From the IMG/VR virus record IMGVR_UViG_3300025712_000012, positions 1 through 39,314 of that record: a stretch of 39,314 nucleotides of DNA. The stretch is one strand, 5' to 3'. Position numbers and translations under genes: made by a program. Every line of letters starts with the position of its first letter. Positions within the stretch are counted from its first letter, which is position 1. Below are positions 9,247-18,045 of this stretch, piece after piece. The notes under the pieces were generated by a model. That model worked only from the letters and a program-made list of their open reading frames with translations, made no database searches and had not been told where the DNA came from. This stretch comes from a virus.

Positions 9247-11229
9247 TTATGTTCCTTGGTGTACTGACACTTTATATTCTAACCCTAACAATGTAAACTT
9301 AAGCGGGGCGCTTTGTGTCACAGTGATTTGCCCATCGCTGTTGTAACCTAGTATACCATGTAAAGTTTTAGTCCCTGTAAATTCTGGCACTGCGGTTCCA
9401 ACTACATCTAGTCCTAATGACCTAATAGGAACTAGGTTTCCATTAATCACTAAATTTTGAGTATTCAATATTAAAGCATTAACCTCAACAATTCGTTTTC
9501 TAAATCCTAATCTAGTGCCAGATTGAATCTTAAGGTCAATTGGCATAGTCTTAATCTCTACATGTATTGGTAGTCCTACTTCACTTGAGGTGGCAGGTGG
9601 GTTTGTAAATGTTACTGTTCCGCCAGCGGGTACTGTTTGATCTGACTCAACGTAACCATCTGAAATAACATGTACTACCTGCCCAACCAGATGACTCATA
9701 TCGGCAGTAGGAGATGTAGTTCCTATTACCGCACAATCGGTTAGTGTAGTGTTGTCGAATACCTCAACGTAGTATCTAGTTGTCCCTCCATCATCTCTTG
9801 AAGTTACGGTATAAATATCGGTAATATCTACACCAACATCAAGAAAATTACCTTCAGTGGTAAACTGTGATGGCGCAATAACATTCTGTGATCTTAGTAG
9901 TGAGAATGCTGCAATACTACCATCATCTTCATTAACTAATAATAACAAGTCATTTTCATCTGTAGCAACAGCTCTTCGTAAGTCCATCCTATTAGGATTC
10001 TTTAAAAGATGCCCGGCTAATAATGATATTTTAGATGTTAAGTAAGTTAGCTGTGTATCAGAATACGCAATCTCAGATAATGACTTTCCTTGTCTTTGCA
10101 CAAAGAGAACGCCAGATTCTAGTTGTTTAACACGGATACCTTCTTTTGAGCCAATACGCGATGTAGTGGAGAAGAAGAAGTCCGATGGTGTAATAGGTGT
10201 TAATCCTTCTTGCGGAACGTAGAACTCACCGCCCGTAGTAAACACTTGCAAATCACGGCCAGAAATAATATCAGTGATAGCATTATAAGTATTAGTATCG
10301 AGGGTAGCTTCAACAGCGTCATCATCCAATCCTTCCACGGCTTCAAAATCAAAGAATAATCCTACTTTAGAACCCCATATAGTTGACGGCCTTGATTGAG
10401 ATCCGCCAAAGTATAAACGACCTTGATGGAACGTAACAGTTCTAGGCCATCCTCTACTGTTGGACCATACATCCTCATACCCTGTTTCTAACTCCCAGTT
10501 ACCTGTAGTGGTAGCCGTAGTGTCAAAGAATGGAAATTCTGTTACTACATTGACTGATGTTGCGCTAGTATATTTAACAATCTTTGCTCTGCCTTGTGGA
10601 GATGCATTGATATATTGACCAACATGACTTGCATTAAATACACCAGATGTTGCTGTAATAGTAACCTTGCCTGATACATCACTAGGAGTAATACTGCCTG
10701 CTGGATTGCTAGTTGTTAATGTAAATGCATACTTAGGTATGCTAGCAAATGATATGTTAGTAATGCTCCATGAACTGTCTGTAGCGCCACGAACAATCTT
10801 TACTGGGGCATCATGTTCATCAACAGCAATAAGTGTGTCAGCAGACTGTGTCCAACACATATGATCTAAATGAGATCCTACCAGCCCATACCCTGTGGTA
10901 TCTAAATAATCATTACCAGAACCATTAATGTTGGTAATTAGCACTTTATCTTTATAGACATACATTCTGTTTGTAGTAAAACACAACATATAACTATCAT
11001 CTACTGAAAACTCAAACGACGCTAATCTAATCCCATTCTCTGGACTACCACCAAGCTCATTAATAAACTTTGTACCAGGTCTGCGGGTTACTCCACCTTG
11101 AGGTTGGCATATAACATTTTGTGCTTTTTCAGCAGAGTTTTCGTAAGCCTTTAAGTCTACACGTGAACGCAATAATGGATCTAGTTCACCGGATGTAAAG
11201 TTAGTTTGTATGCTTACAAAGCGAGCCAT
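9247..11229 (-). CDS. Tail tubular protein B (nozzle, gp12-like)
   Basis: 660 aa, beta-rich. The N-terminus (FTSGELDPLLRSRVDLKAYE, then QGGVTRRPGTKFI) is the classic start of T7 gp12-type nozzle proteins, which form the distal tail tube and dock the fibres. It is somewhat shorter than T7 gp12 (794 aa). Its ATG overlaps the stop of tail tubular protein A by one base (TAATG), indicating translational coupling. Order A then B then internal proteins matches T7. Confidence 0.92.
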   Translation of the reverse strand: MARFVSIQTNFTSGELDPLLRSRVDLKAYENSAEKAQNVICQPQGGVTRRPGTKFINELGGSPENGIRLASFEFSVDDSYMLCFTTNRMYVYKDKVLITNINGSGNDYLDTTGYGLVGSHLDHMCWTQSADTLIAVDEHDAPVKIVRGATDSSWSITNISFASIPKYAFTLTTSNPAGSITPSDVSGKVTITATSGVFNASHVGQYINASPQGRAKIVKYTSATSVNVVTEFPFFDTTATTTGNWELETGYEDVWSNSRGWPRTVTFHQGRLYFGGSQSRPSTIWGSKVGLFFDFEAVEGLDDDAVEATLDTNTYNAITDIISGRDLQVFTTGGEFYVPQEGLTPITPSDFFFSTTSRIGSKEGIRVKQLESGVLFVQRQGKSLSEIAYSDTQLTYLTSKISLLAGHLLKNPNRMDLRRAVATDENDLLLLVNEDDGSIAAFSLLRSQNVIAPSQFTTEGNFLDVGVDITDIYTVTSRDDGGTTRYYVEVFDNTTLTDCAVIGTTSPTADMSHLVGQVVHVISDGYVESDQTVPAGGTVTFTNPPATSSEVGLPIHVEIKTMPIDLKIQSGTRLGFRKRIVEVNALILNTQNLVINGNLVPIRSLGLDVVGTAVPEFTGTKTLHGILGYNSDGQITVTQSAPLKFTLLGLEYKVSVHQGT

Positions 11230-11843
11230 TAATATCTCACGTCAATAAGTGAGAAGTCTTGGAATGCATTGGTAGGTTGTCCTTGTCCATCAATGCTCAT
11301 AGCTTGGCGCATGTAACCACCTCTACCATTTTCTCCAGGAGTTCCTTGTGCTACTACTTGCCAATATTGAGACTTTTCATTTTGATCGGTAATAGGCATT
11401 GCGAGATGCCAAGCCATTTGGTATTTCAGTAACTGCACAAAATAGTGAGGTAATGCATATTCTGGAACATTATACTGATAGTCTACGTATACTTTTTCGT
11501 AGTCAGTCAGTATTTTATCTCCCATCAATCTATATTCTTTTCTAACAGGACCACCAACACTGGCTGTGTCGTACACAGCTCTTGGAACGCCAACCATGTC
11601 TGATGGCATTTGATATTGGTACTTGTATTCGTTGGTTGGTGTCGTAATTAGCCTAGCTAACTGCACCTTTTTAAATGAGAAAGACCAGGGGTAACTGGCC
11701 AATGTTTTAATCTTAATATCAGGATAAAGTCTGTCGCAGATGTTTGCTTCATCTGTTCCTTCTGTAAATGAAGAAATAGGATTTGCGCCCAACATTAATA
11801 ATGAGTCAGAGCATATTCTAATATCGGTATCACCTGTTGCCAT
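11229..11843 (-). CDS. Tail tubular protein A (gatekeeper, gp11-like)
   Basis: 204 aa, close to T7 gp11 (196 aa). The pattern 'ICSDSLLMLGANPISSF' then a Trp-containing segment (ASYPWSFSFKKVQLARL) and 'YQYQMPSDMVGVPRAVYD' is characteristic of this family. The protein forms the ring that joins the portal to the nozzle. A 65-base gap separates it from the upstream small gene; the start has an SD (GGAG) shortly before ATG 11843. Confidence 0.92.
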   Translation of the reverse strand: MATGDTDIRICSDSLLMLGANPISSFTEGTDEANICDRLYPDIKIKTLASYPWSFSFKKVQLARLITTPTNEYKYQYQMPSDMVGVPRAVYDTASVGGPVRKEYRLMGDKILTDYEKVYVDYQYNVPEYALPHYFVQLLKYQMAWHLAMPITDQNEKSQYWQVVAQGTPGENGRGGYMRQAMSIDGQGQPTNAFQDFSLIDVRY

Positions 11844-11908
11844 TTACTTTCTCCAAATGTGCAAATAGGTGAGAGCCTAAACCCCCACCTTCTGCATTAT
11901 TACTATTA

Positions 11909-12175
11909 CTAAGCTACGCTTATTGCAGTACCTGCTGATACATCGACAACGCCAGCAGCGTTAGTTAATACAACATGTACGTACATTGTTGGCGCATCTG
12001 AATCATAGTTCCAGACAATATCACCAACTTTAAGTAAGCTAGATACTTCATTGAAATAGCCTGAAGCTGCTACTGCTGTATAAGCATCAATAGTTGTGTA
12101 GTTCCAGGTTTGTGGTGCATCACCAGCTTTAGACTGTCCGCCCGCCGCTACTAATCCGTCTTTATTAAAAGCCAT
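11909..12175 (-). CDS. Small virion protein after capsid (possible decoration protein)
   Basis: 88 aa. It begins MAFNKDGLVAAGGQSK and continues with a short beta-rich body containing PQTWNYTTIDAYTAV and GYFNEVSSLLKVGDIV. Proteins of this look often follow the major capsid gene in marine podoviruses, and a head-surface or decoration role is plausible. It starts 16 bases after the capsid stop with a clear SD (AGGAGAAAA). No experimental function is known to me. Confidence 0.55.
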   Translation of the reverse strand: MAFNKDGLVAAGGQSKAGDAPQTWNYTTIDAYTAVAASGYFNEVSSLLKVGDIVWNYDSDAPTMYVHVVLTNAAGVVDVSAGTAISVA

Positions 12176-12191
12176 TTATTTTCTCCTAATA

Positions 12192-13034
12192 TTAAGATTC
12201 ACGACATGTGAGTTGAACAATACCTTCAGCATCAATCGCTACTGATGCAGCAGAGAACATAGCATTCACAAGGAATGATGTTTTTTCTGGTACATAGTTG
12301 ATTTCTGTTTTAGGACCAATACCTTCAGCATAACCCATAGATTCTTTATGGAATGCAAAAAGAGTTCTATCTAAAGAACCATCAACAGCTAAACCACCTT
12401 CAGCACGATCGCCTAATGTGTGGAATGTGAAACCTAAGAATGTATTGATTTCACCAGCAACTAAAGCTTTAACAGTGTTAAAGTCAGATGATGTTACTGC
12501 TGTTTCTGATAGTAAAGATGCTAGGTTGTTAGCATGAAGAAGAATGTGACGATCTTGCGGTGGCACGTTGTTCTTATCTAGTAACTTCTTAGCTTCACGT
12601 AGTTTAGCTACGTTAAGGTTTGTGTCAGTACCACCAATGTCGTTGGCAACTGTGTTAGATGTACCTGAAGCAGCAAGTGCGTCAAGAATCAATTGATCTT
12701 GTCTACGGCCAATAGCGTTCGCTACTACTTGAACTAACTCTTGTCTTTCGTCAAAATTAACTTTTTGTTGCATGAAAATGTCTGAGTATTCAGCTGCATT
12801 CCAATCTTCGAGTGTAGCTGTTACTTGACTGAAGTCCACATTAAGTGGAGTTACGTCTGTTTGTGGTACACGTAGTGTAGCCACGCCTTTCCCAACTTTA
12901 GGGAATTTTACTGTTGCACCTTCAACGCCGCGTCTTTGTCTAGTTGCACCAACCAATTGTGCTTTCGCTTGGTAAGCCTGCTTAACTTCGGCATCAAAGA
13001 GTGTTACAAAAGCATTAGATAATCCAATAGCCAT
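12192..13034 (-). CDS. Major capsid protein (T7 gp10-like)
   Basis: 280 aa, shorter than T7 gp10A. Features typical of the podoviral HK97-fold capsid include an N-terminal helix with 'FDAEVKQAYQAKAQL', a 'VKFPKVGKGVATLRVPQTDVTP' beta region, 'RRQDQLILDAL', and a C-terminal domain ending with beta strands. A strong SD (AAGGAG, eight bases before ATG 13034) and a preceding AT-rich stretch fit high expression. The gene follows the scaffold and precedes the tail tubes, as in T7. An untranslated 184-base gap upstream may hold a late control site. Confidence 0.93.
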   Translation of the reverse strand: MAIGLSNAFVTLFDAEVKQAYQAKAQLVGATRQRRGVEGATVKFPKVGKGVATLRVPQTDVTPLNVDFSQVTATLEDWNAAEYSDIFMQQKVNFDERQELVQVVANAIGRRQDQLILDALAASGTSNTVANDIGGTDTNLNVAKLREAKKLLDKNNVPPQDRHILLHANNLASLLSETAVTSSDFNTVKALVAGEINTFLGFTFHTLGDRAEGGLAVDGSLDRTLFAFHKESMGYAEGIGPKTEINYVPEKTSFLVNAMFSAASVAIDAEGIVQLTCRES

Positions 13035-13218
13035 TGTTGTTTCTCCTTAGAAATTAAAAATAAAATTTAATCGCTTTGGTATGCCAGAAAGTCTGGGCCT
13101 GTGCTTGCTATTTACGATAGCCATTCGACAAGGTTACTTGCATTAAGGGTTGTATGATGGTGCTTTACAATATGCCTTACCCATGAATATACCACAGATA
13201 AGGCTTATTTGCAATGAA

Positions 13219-14025
13219 TTACGAGCCGAAGTTTTGAGCGAAAAGCTTTTCTACTTTAGCACGATAGGCTGGGTCATTCTTATACTTCTCGTCACCAACC
13301 ATTTGATATAGTTCGTCTTTAGAAGGTGCGCCTTCAACTGGAGCTGCTTCTATTGGAACACTGCCTTCATAAGATGATCTAAGCTTCTCTAATGCGTTGA
13401 TACCTCTTGCTGTACCACCCATGATAGTAAACTCTTCGTAATCATCATTAGACCATATTCCTTTGCTTACAAGGCTTGCGCCCCATTTCTTCATACCGTT
13501 AATTCTGGCATCAGCATTAGGTCCAAGCTGCTTCATTTCTTGTTGGACGTTGACTTGGAATGTTTCTTGTTGCATAGCTCCCATGTCTACAACTTTACCA
13601 ACTAGGTGATCTAAAGCTGATTGACTAACGCTATTATCTCTTGCCCAATCCATAACATGCTTTCTAACTGGGTCATCTTCAGGTGTATTACCAAAAGCTG
13701 ATGTATCATACTTGCCATCAGCAGGTGCTTTATGTTTACCTTGAGATATTTGTTTCCTAAGGTCAGTCCAAGATTTTGCTATGGCTTCTAAATCTGGTTC
13801 AGCTTCTTCGCCTTTCCAAAAGTTTTCTGGCCACCAATCGGGTCTTTCTAATGGTTCATCATCAGCATTTTCATAATCTTGCTTTGCTTGTAGTTCTGCT
13901 GGATCACGATGATCTATTTCTACTGCATTTGTATCTTGACTAACTTCCTCGGTTTCTGGCATTGCTCCATCGAGTAGGCCAGTCGATTCAGTTTCCTGAA
14001 CACTAGGCTCGATTGCTTCTTCCAT
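13219..14025 (-). CDS. Capsid assembly scaffolding protein (gp9-like)
   Basis: 268 aa, strongly acidic and helical, with a disordered Glu/Asp-rich N-terminal third. A central 'RPDWWPENFWK' segment recurs in podoviral scaffolds. The C-terminus (SKDELYQMVGDEKYKNDPAY ending AQNFGS) is the kind of helical hairpin that binds the capsid shell. It lies directly upstream of the capsid gene. Its ATG overlaps the preceding stop by one base. Confidence 0.88.
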   Translation of the reverse strand: MEEAIEPSVQETESTGLLDGAMPETEEVSQDTNAVEIDHRDPAELQAKQDYENADDEPLERPDWWPENFWKGEEAEPDLEAIAKSWTDLRKQISQGKHKAPADGKYDTSAFGNTPEDDPVRKHVMDWARDNSVSQSALDHLVGKVVDMGAMQQETFQVNVQQEMKQLGPNADARINGMKKWGASLVSKGIWSNDDYEEFTIMGGTARGINALEKLRSSYEGSVPIEAAPVEGAPSKDELYQMVGDEKYKNDPAYRAKVEKLFAQNFGS

Positions 14026-14288
14026 TATAGTTTCCTTGCTCTAATTATCCTTGCTTCTAAATCCCTAATTAACGAATTTTGCCCTTCTCGATAAAATGCA
14101 TAACTAGGATCGCTTCCCGGCAAGGCTACGGGTTGCTCCAAAATAGATTGGCGTAACCAATCCATCAGTTTCTTTCCGTCTTCATCACCTAACACTCTTA
14201 ATGTTAAGCGATCTAAATCATCTCTAGCTTGACTAACATCACGTACGTCAAGAGGTAGTGCTTGTTCTAAATCATCCCATCCTGCCAT
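14025..14288 (-). CDS. Small head-region protein with Bbp19-like domain
   Basis: 87 aa. The core 'VLGDEDGKKLMDWLR' followed by proline-rich spacing and 'FYREGQNSLIRDLEARI' matches the pattern of the Bbp19-like small structural proteins found beside podoviral portals. It lies between portal (three bases away) and scaffold (one-base overlap). A head or portal accessory role is inferred from context. Identification is from memory of the motif, so moderately sure. Confidence 0.6.
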   Translation of the reverse strand: MAGWDDLEQALPLDVRDVSQARDDLDRLTLRVLGDEDGKKLMDWLRQSILEQPVALPGSDPSYAFYREGQNSLIRDLEARIIRARKL

Positions 14289-14291
14289 AAT

Positions 14292-15872
14292 CTATCCTTG
14301 TTTTTTAATCGCAGCTTCCGCTACTTGAGTAGCCATCTCAGGATTTTGTTGCGCCATCTGTTGTGCTTGTTGTGCCATCTGTTGTTGCATCATCATGCGC
14401 TCTTGTGGGGTAGGTCTCAATTTCTGAGGTATACCTAGCTTCTCTGCAATATGATCTAACATAACATCAACTTTAATAGCCATTTGTCCTTGTGGTCCAG
14501 CTTGCTGTGCAATCTGTGCGTATTGTAAGATGTTCTGTACTTCATCCATGTTTTGTGCCATAGCTAATGGCGCTACTGGAGAAATCTTAATCTCAAGTCC
14601 ATTGACTTTAAGTGGTAAGTCTATTATGCCACGCTGATCCATCACCTGCAACATCTTGGATACTAAAGGAATCATTGTTTCATTAATGAGCCTACCAAAT
14701 GCAGAGCCGAGGTTCTGTGATAATTCTTTCATTCTTTCTACAACCTCAGTAGCAGAACGTGCTGACATGTTGTCTGGAGGTAATGACTCATCTAACAATG
14801 TGCGTTTAATGTTCATTCGCAAATCATTAATAACAATTTGTGATACATTAAAGTCACCAGCTCTTGGTAAAGCTTTAAGTGATTCACCTTGTGGTCCGCC
14901 ATTACGTGCAACAGGAATAATAGCACCAGGCATAATCTTCACCGTATTTGGATTAAGCACTCCGTCATCAGCTGCTGTATACACACCACTAATAGCTAGA
15001 GAAGCATTTTTAAGTAACAACTCTAATGTTTTATTTAGTGTTTTAATGTCAGGCATTGCAGTGATTAATGGTCCGCGCCCATATATTTCACCAGCAACTT
15101 TAGCGTACCTAGACACAACCCAAGGACTATATTCCATTCTTTTGTAGAGCAATTCTGTCTTGGATTCTTTGTGTATAATATGATAACAATAGTCACCACG
15201 CTTTTGATCTAATACCGTTGCTTCAATTAGTTCAACTTCGTCAGTTGGCTTTTGATCTATTTTCTTTTGTAGTTCTGATGGAATTTTTGCTTCAGGCCAT
15301 TGTCTTTGTATTGCTTCACCTTTGATACGCATACGTCTATATACATTATCTACTTGACCATTAGCGCCTTCCTCAATTGAAACAAGGTATTGTGGAACTG
15401 GAATAAAGTTAATTGGATTAATATCATCACCTGGTTGAACCATCATAACCGCAGTACCTACAGACAAGTCTAACAAAAACTCACCAATGGCAATGTCAAA
15501 GTTAGACTGCTTTAATGCAGCAAACAATCTTTCGTTATAGACATCTAGCGCTGCTTGTGCATCAGCATTTCGTTCTTCAGGAATATCTGGTCCTGGTTCT
15601 AACCTACACCATTTTCTTTGTGGAGGGAATATGCCTGACTGCATCCTGTTTGCAAAACGCTGAGTAGAGCTGATTGCAGTAGAATCAAACACACGATTCA
15701 TTTTCTTACTGCCACCGACCTTACCATCATAATGTCCGTCATACAGATTGCGCTGTGGTAATGCAAACTCATAGGCTTCTTCGTATAAGTTTCTAAAATC
15801 TTCTTTTCTAATTAAAGCTTTTTCATGTCTGTTTAAAACATCTTCAGCTGTTAATCTCATCATTGCTACCAT
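14292..15872 (-). CDS. Portal protein (head-tail connector, T7 gp8-like)
   Basis: 526 aa, close to the T7 gp8 length (536 aa). Recognisable parts include the N-terminal helix region with 'YEEAYEFALPQRNLY', then 'FDSTAISSTQRFANRMQSGI FPPQRKWCRL', the 'GRGPL' clip region, 'SARSATEVVERM' and a Gln/Met-rich C-terminus. It forms the dodecameric packaging vertex and binds TerL and the gp11-like ring. First ATG 15872 has an SD (AAGGA) at good spacing and lies two bases after the stop of the preceding gene. Confidence 0.95.
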   Translation of the reverse strand: MVAMMRLTAEDVLNRHEKALIRKEDFRNLYEEAYEFALPQRNLYDGHYDGKVGGSKKMNRVFDSTAISSTQRFANRMQSGIFPPQRKWCRLEPGPDIPEERNADAQAALDVYNERLFAALKQSNFDIAIGEFLLDLSVGTAVMMVQPGDDINPINFIPVPQYLVSIEEGANGQVDNVYRRMRIKGEAIQRQWPEAKIPSELQKKIDQKPTDEVELIEATVLDQKRGDYCYHIIHKESKTELLYKRMEYSPWVVSRYAKVAGEIYGRGPLITAMPDIKTLNKTLELLLKNASLAISGVYTAADDGVLNPNTVKIMPGAIIPVARNGGPQGESLKALPRAGDFNVSQIVINDLRMNIKRTLLDESLPPDNMSARSATEVVERMKELSQNLGSAFGRLINETMIPLVSKMLQVMDQRGIIDLPLKVNGLEIKISPVAPLAMAQNMDEVQNILQYAQIAQQAGPQGQMAIKVDVMLDHIAEKLGIPQKLRPTPQERMMMQQQMAQQAQQMAQQNPEMATQVAEAAIKKQG

Positions 15873-15874
15873 GA

Positions 15875-16147
15875 TTATCCTTTTTTATGTCTGTTTGCAA
15901 AATTACGTGCTGCTTCTTTACTACCAAAACCCCATTTCTTTAATGCAAGTTTTAATCTTGTTGGTCTACCTTTCTCGTCTGTTAAAGGTCCAGCCATACC
16001 GCTAAAACGAGCAGCGAAAGATACACGCCGACTATCAGTGCCAGATCCTTGCGGTCTTTTAAGGTTAGCACCTTCTGTTTTTTTAAAGTGTTTTCTTCCT
16101 GCTTCATTAAGTCCACCCTCTGGATTTTGATATTTTTTAGCAGGCAT
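15875..16147 (-). CDS. Small basic DUF6321-like protein
   Basis: 90 aa, very rich in Lys and Arg. The pattern 'GGLNEAGRKHFKKTEGANLK', then 'RRVSFAARFSGMAGPLTDEK', then 'KLALKKWGFGSKEAARNFA' matches the DUF6321 family often seen beside terminase or portal genes in marine phages. Its function is not established; the charge suggests DNA or nucleoprotein contact. Tightly packed: two bases after the preceding stop and two before the portal start. Confidence 0.65.
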   Translation of the reverse strand: MPAKKYQNPEGGLNEAGRKHFKKTEGANLKRPQGSGTDSRRVSFAARFSGMAGPLTDEKGRPTRLKLALKKWGFGSKEAARNFANRHKKG

Positions 16148-16149
16148 AG

Positions 16150-16287
16150 TTAAGCTTTCTTCTTTTTAGGAAAGCCAGCTTTCATCTGTGCATAAGCTTT
16201 ATCAGATATAGTTGATTTCTTTTTAGTCCTGCTAGTACCTGCTTTCTTTCTTGCATTAATGTTTGCGTATAATCCTGGCTTATTCAT
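16150..16287 (-). CDS. KPGLYANI small basic protein (45 aa)
   Basis: 45 aa; ATG 16287, TAA at 16152-16150. It begins MNKPGLYANINARKKAGTS and ends in PKKKKA. A KPGLYANI-type N-terminus on a short Lys/Arg-rich protein recurs in many marine cyanophages and pelagic podoviruses, where it has no known role. It overlaps the 3' end of the preceding virion gene by eight bases and ends two bases before the DUF6321-like gene, so it is part of the same translational chain. Confidence 0.7.
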   Translation of the reverse strand: MNKPGLYANINARKKAGTSRTKKKSTISDKAYAQMKAGFPKKKKA

Positions 16288-16864
16288 ACCATTCTAACTC
16301 CAAAGTTGCGTATTGTGCAGCATTGCTTACATTAGTTAATCGAACTAAATAAGTAGTTAATGGGCTTAAGATATATTCTAACGAACCACCATCACCACCA
16401 CCTGCTTTCTTTTTAATCCCACCAGCTACTAACTCAGCAAATAACTCTGTTCCTACATTAGTTACTGTTGGGTCTAATAAAGCTGCTGTATTACTTGTGT
16501 TACTAATAGTGCGATTTCTTCTAACAGCGGTTACGCTAGTGCCACCTGAGGCAGTTGCTCCCTCATATAAATATAATTCTGCATCGCCACCACAAATTGC
16601 ACCAAATGTTATGTGCATGTTTGTACCACTACCTGAGGCAATCACAAAATCTATTGAAGCACCATCTGCTAAAGGTGTACCATTAGTTCTGTTTTCATAT
16701 AAAAAATATGCACGCCCTTCATGTAGCCTATGATGATTAGTATTAACAACGATTAGTGGTCTTTCACTACCAGTAACCTGCTGGTTATTATCTATGTCAG
16801 CTTGTGTTAATACAACGTACCTAGAATTCGTGGTATCTGATTCTCTTTTTACATTAATAGCCAT
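16280..16864 (-). CDS. Putative virion structural protein
   Basis: 194 aa from ATG 16864 (MAINVKRESDT). I prefer this start to the in-frame GTG at 16873 because ATG 16864 forms a TAATG overlap with the stop of the small upstream gene. The protein is beta-rich, with a Gly/Asp-rich loop (KKKAGGGDGGSLEYIL) and a C-terminal strand set that looks like a jelly-roll or beta-sandwich virion protein. It resembles unnamed structural proteins near terminase/portal genes of marine phages. Function unknown. Confidence 0.6.
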   Translation of the reverse strand: MAINVKRESDTTNSRYVVLTQADIDNNQQVTGSERPLIVVNTNHHRLHEGRAYFLYENRTNGTPLADGASIDFVIASGSGTNMHITFGAICGGDAELYLYEGATASGGTSVTAVRRNRTISNTSNTAALLDPTVTNVGTELFAELVAGGIKKKAGGGDGGSLEYILSPLTTYLVRLTNVSNAAQYATLELEWYE

Positions 16865-17001
16865 TACGCCCACTCACTATATTGAATGCGTAAGCATCCT
16901 ATGTTAATTAAGAAGTGAGAGATAATCTCACCTGAATGCCATTCAGACTCAGTCCATTCAACACCAAAACCCATACCCCAATATAAATGCCAGCTCCACA
17001 T
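16864..17001 (-). CDS. Trp-rich small protein (45 aa)
   Basis: 45 aa; ATG 17001, TAA 16866-16864. The peptide (MWSWHLYWGMGFGVEWTESE ... FLINIGCLRIQYSEWA) is aromatic and amphipathic, with alternating residues suggesting two to three beta strands. It begins four bases after the previous stop, has AAGG upstream at about seven bases, and its stop overlaps the next ATG (TAATG). This coupling makes it a real gene despite its size. I recall similar short proteins in other marine podoviruses; no function is known. Confidence 0.6.
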   Translation of the reverse strand: MWSWHLYWGMGFGVEWTESEWHSGEIISHFLINIGCLRIQYSEWA

Positions 17002-17005
17002 ATCT

Positions 17006-17269
17006 TTACCTTATTGTTGACATCAAACCTGATCTGCCTCGCATGGCCCTTCTTCTTGCAGCGGAAGTAGATGCTACATCACTTTTTTCTCTTACTGCTT
17101 CTTGTTTGCTTGCATTAACTTGCTCTGTTGGCGAATATAAAGCTTTTCTAGCTTTCTCCAAAAATGCCTTTTTCTCAGGGTTTTTTTCTTTTTTTAATGT
17201 CAGTTCTGTAAACAGCCTAGCCAAGAGTGGACCGCCTTTTAACTCAGATGACCATGTATTATTTTGCAT
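17006..17269 (-). CDS. Small Lys/Arg-rich head-region protein
   Basis: 87 aa. The first 50 residues are helical and charged. The C-terminus carries AARRRAMRGRSGLMSTIR, an Arg/Gly motif echoed in the 69-aa and 80-aa proteins encoded just upstream in transcription order (18046-18255 and 18260-18502). Motifs of this kind occur in small proteins between terminase and portal in podoviruses; I cannot name the role. It ends four bases before the Trp-rich gene. Confidence 0.55.
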   Translation of the reverse strand: MQNNTWSSELKGGPLLARLFTELTLKKEKNPEKKAFLEKARKALYSPTEQVNASKQEAVREKSDVASTSAARRRAMRGRSGLMSTIR

Positions 17270-17271
17270 AT

Positions 17272-17448
17272 TTATTTACCTAGTAGTTTTTTAAGGACTT
17301 TCATCATTTTTTCTCTGTCGGCTTTGTTGTCTTTTTCTTCATCTTCATAATACTTGTCATAGCCTTCGTCAGTCTTTTCGTCCATCTTCTTTTCCATTTG
17401 CTTCTTCAGCATTTCTTTTTGTTTCTTTGTTAGCTTTGGTTCTGCCAT
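17272..17448 (-). CDS. Charged coiled-coil small protein (58 aa)
   Basis: 58 aa; ATG 17448, TAA 17274-17272. More than half of the residues are Lys, Glu or Asp (MAEPKLTKKQKEMLKKQMEK ... KVLKKLLGK), predicting a long charged helix or coiled coil. An SD (TAGGAGC) precedes the ATG by about five bases. It lies eight bases after the transglycosylase-like stop and two bases before the 87-aa gene. Function unknown. Confidence 0.65.
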   Translation of the reverse strand: MAEPKLTKKQKEMLKKQMEKKMDEKTDEGYDKYYEDEEKDNKADREKMMKVLKKLLGK

Positions 17449-17456
17449 GTTAGCTC

Positions 17457-18029
17457 CTAGTCTTTAATGTTATCGCGATAATCTAAAAGATACGACTTGT
17501 AATCATCTAAAAATTTAGCACGTCTTGTCGGTTTGTTTCTCTTCCCTGCCCACCAATAATTTTCCCATAGCATCTTAATACTTTCTACTCCAGAAGTTAC
17601 CAAAGCAATATTAGCTTTAGGTTTCTGCAACAAATCATAAACAGCTAATGCTGACTGTTGTCCAGTGGTTAGTTTAGATGCATCAGTAATCTTTCGATCA
17701 ATTACCTTTTGTATGTAAGAAGGAACTTTCTGGTTGTTTTTTTCAAGTAACATTTTTGCTCTTTTAGATGCGGTGTATAGTGACGCGTCCTCAAATTGCA
17801 TTAACCCTTTTCCTGGTCCATCTACCTCTACGCCACGCTTAATTATCTTTTGCCTAGCTTGTGGATCTAGTTGAGACTCATGATATGCTATAGGCAGTAT
17901 AACGGTATCAACAATAGATTCTTTGCTAATACTAGGATCTTGTCTTTCTTTTAAACTAGCAGCAAGCTCTAATGCAGATACTGAATCAGCATCAGAAAGC
18001 AACTCGCTTCTTATTGTCTTTAACCCCAT
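17457..18029 (-). CDS. Lytic transglycosylase-like virion murein hydrolase
   Basis: 190 aa. 'IAYHESQLDP' (Glu51) followed about 20 residues later by 'GPGKGLMQFE' (residues 71-80) is the signature of the soluble lytic transglycosylase fold, Glu51 being the likely catalytic acid. No signal peptide is seen, so it is probably carried in the virion and opens peptidoglycan during DNA entry. In T7 this domain is fused to gp16; here it is a free gene in the head module. It could also act in lysis, but the lysis cassette elsewhere already has its own hydrolase. Confidence 0.78.
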   Translation of the reverse strand: MGLKTIRSELLSDADSVSALELAASLKERQDPSISKESIVDTVILPIAYHESQLDPQARQKIIKRGVEVDGPGKGLMQFEDASLYTASKRAKMLLEKNNQKVPSYIQKVIDRKITDASKLTTGQQSALAVYDLLQKPKANIALVTSGVESIKMLWENYWWAGKRNKPTRRAKFLDDYKSYLLDYRDNIKD

Positions 18030-18045
18030 TTGTTATCCTAGGTAA

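Noticed and set aside
11867-11890. Hairpin AGGTG/CACCT before tail tubular protein A
   Set aside because: Five pairs with a 14-base loop and no T-run; not distinguishable from chance.
13035-13218. Terminator between scaffold and capsid genes
   Set aside because: Only weak stems (GCTAT/ATAGC at 13107-13121, GCCTTA/TAAGGC at 13174-13204) and no T-run; could be a late control site but evidence is thin.
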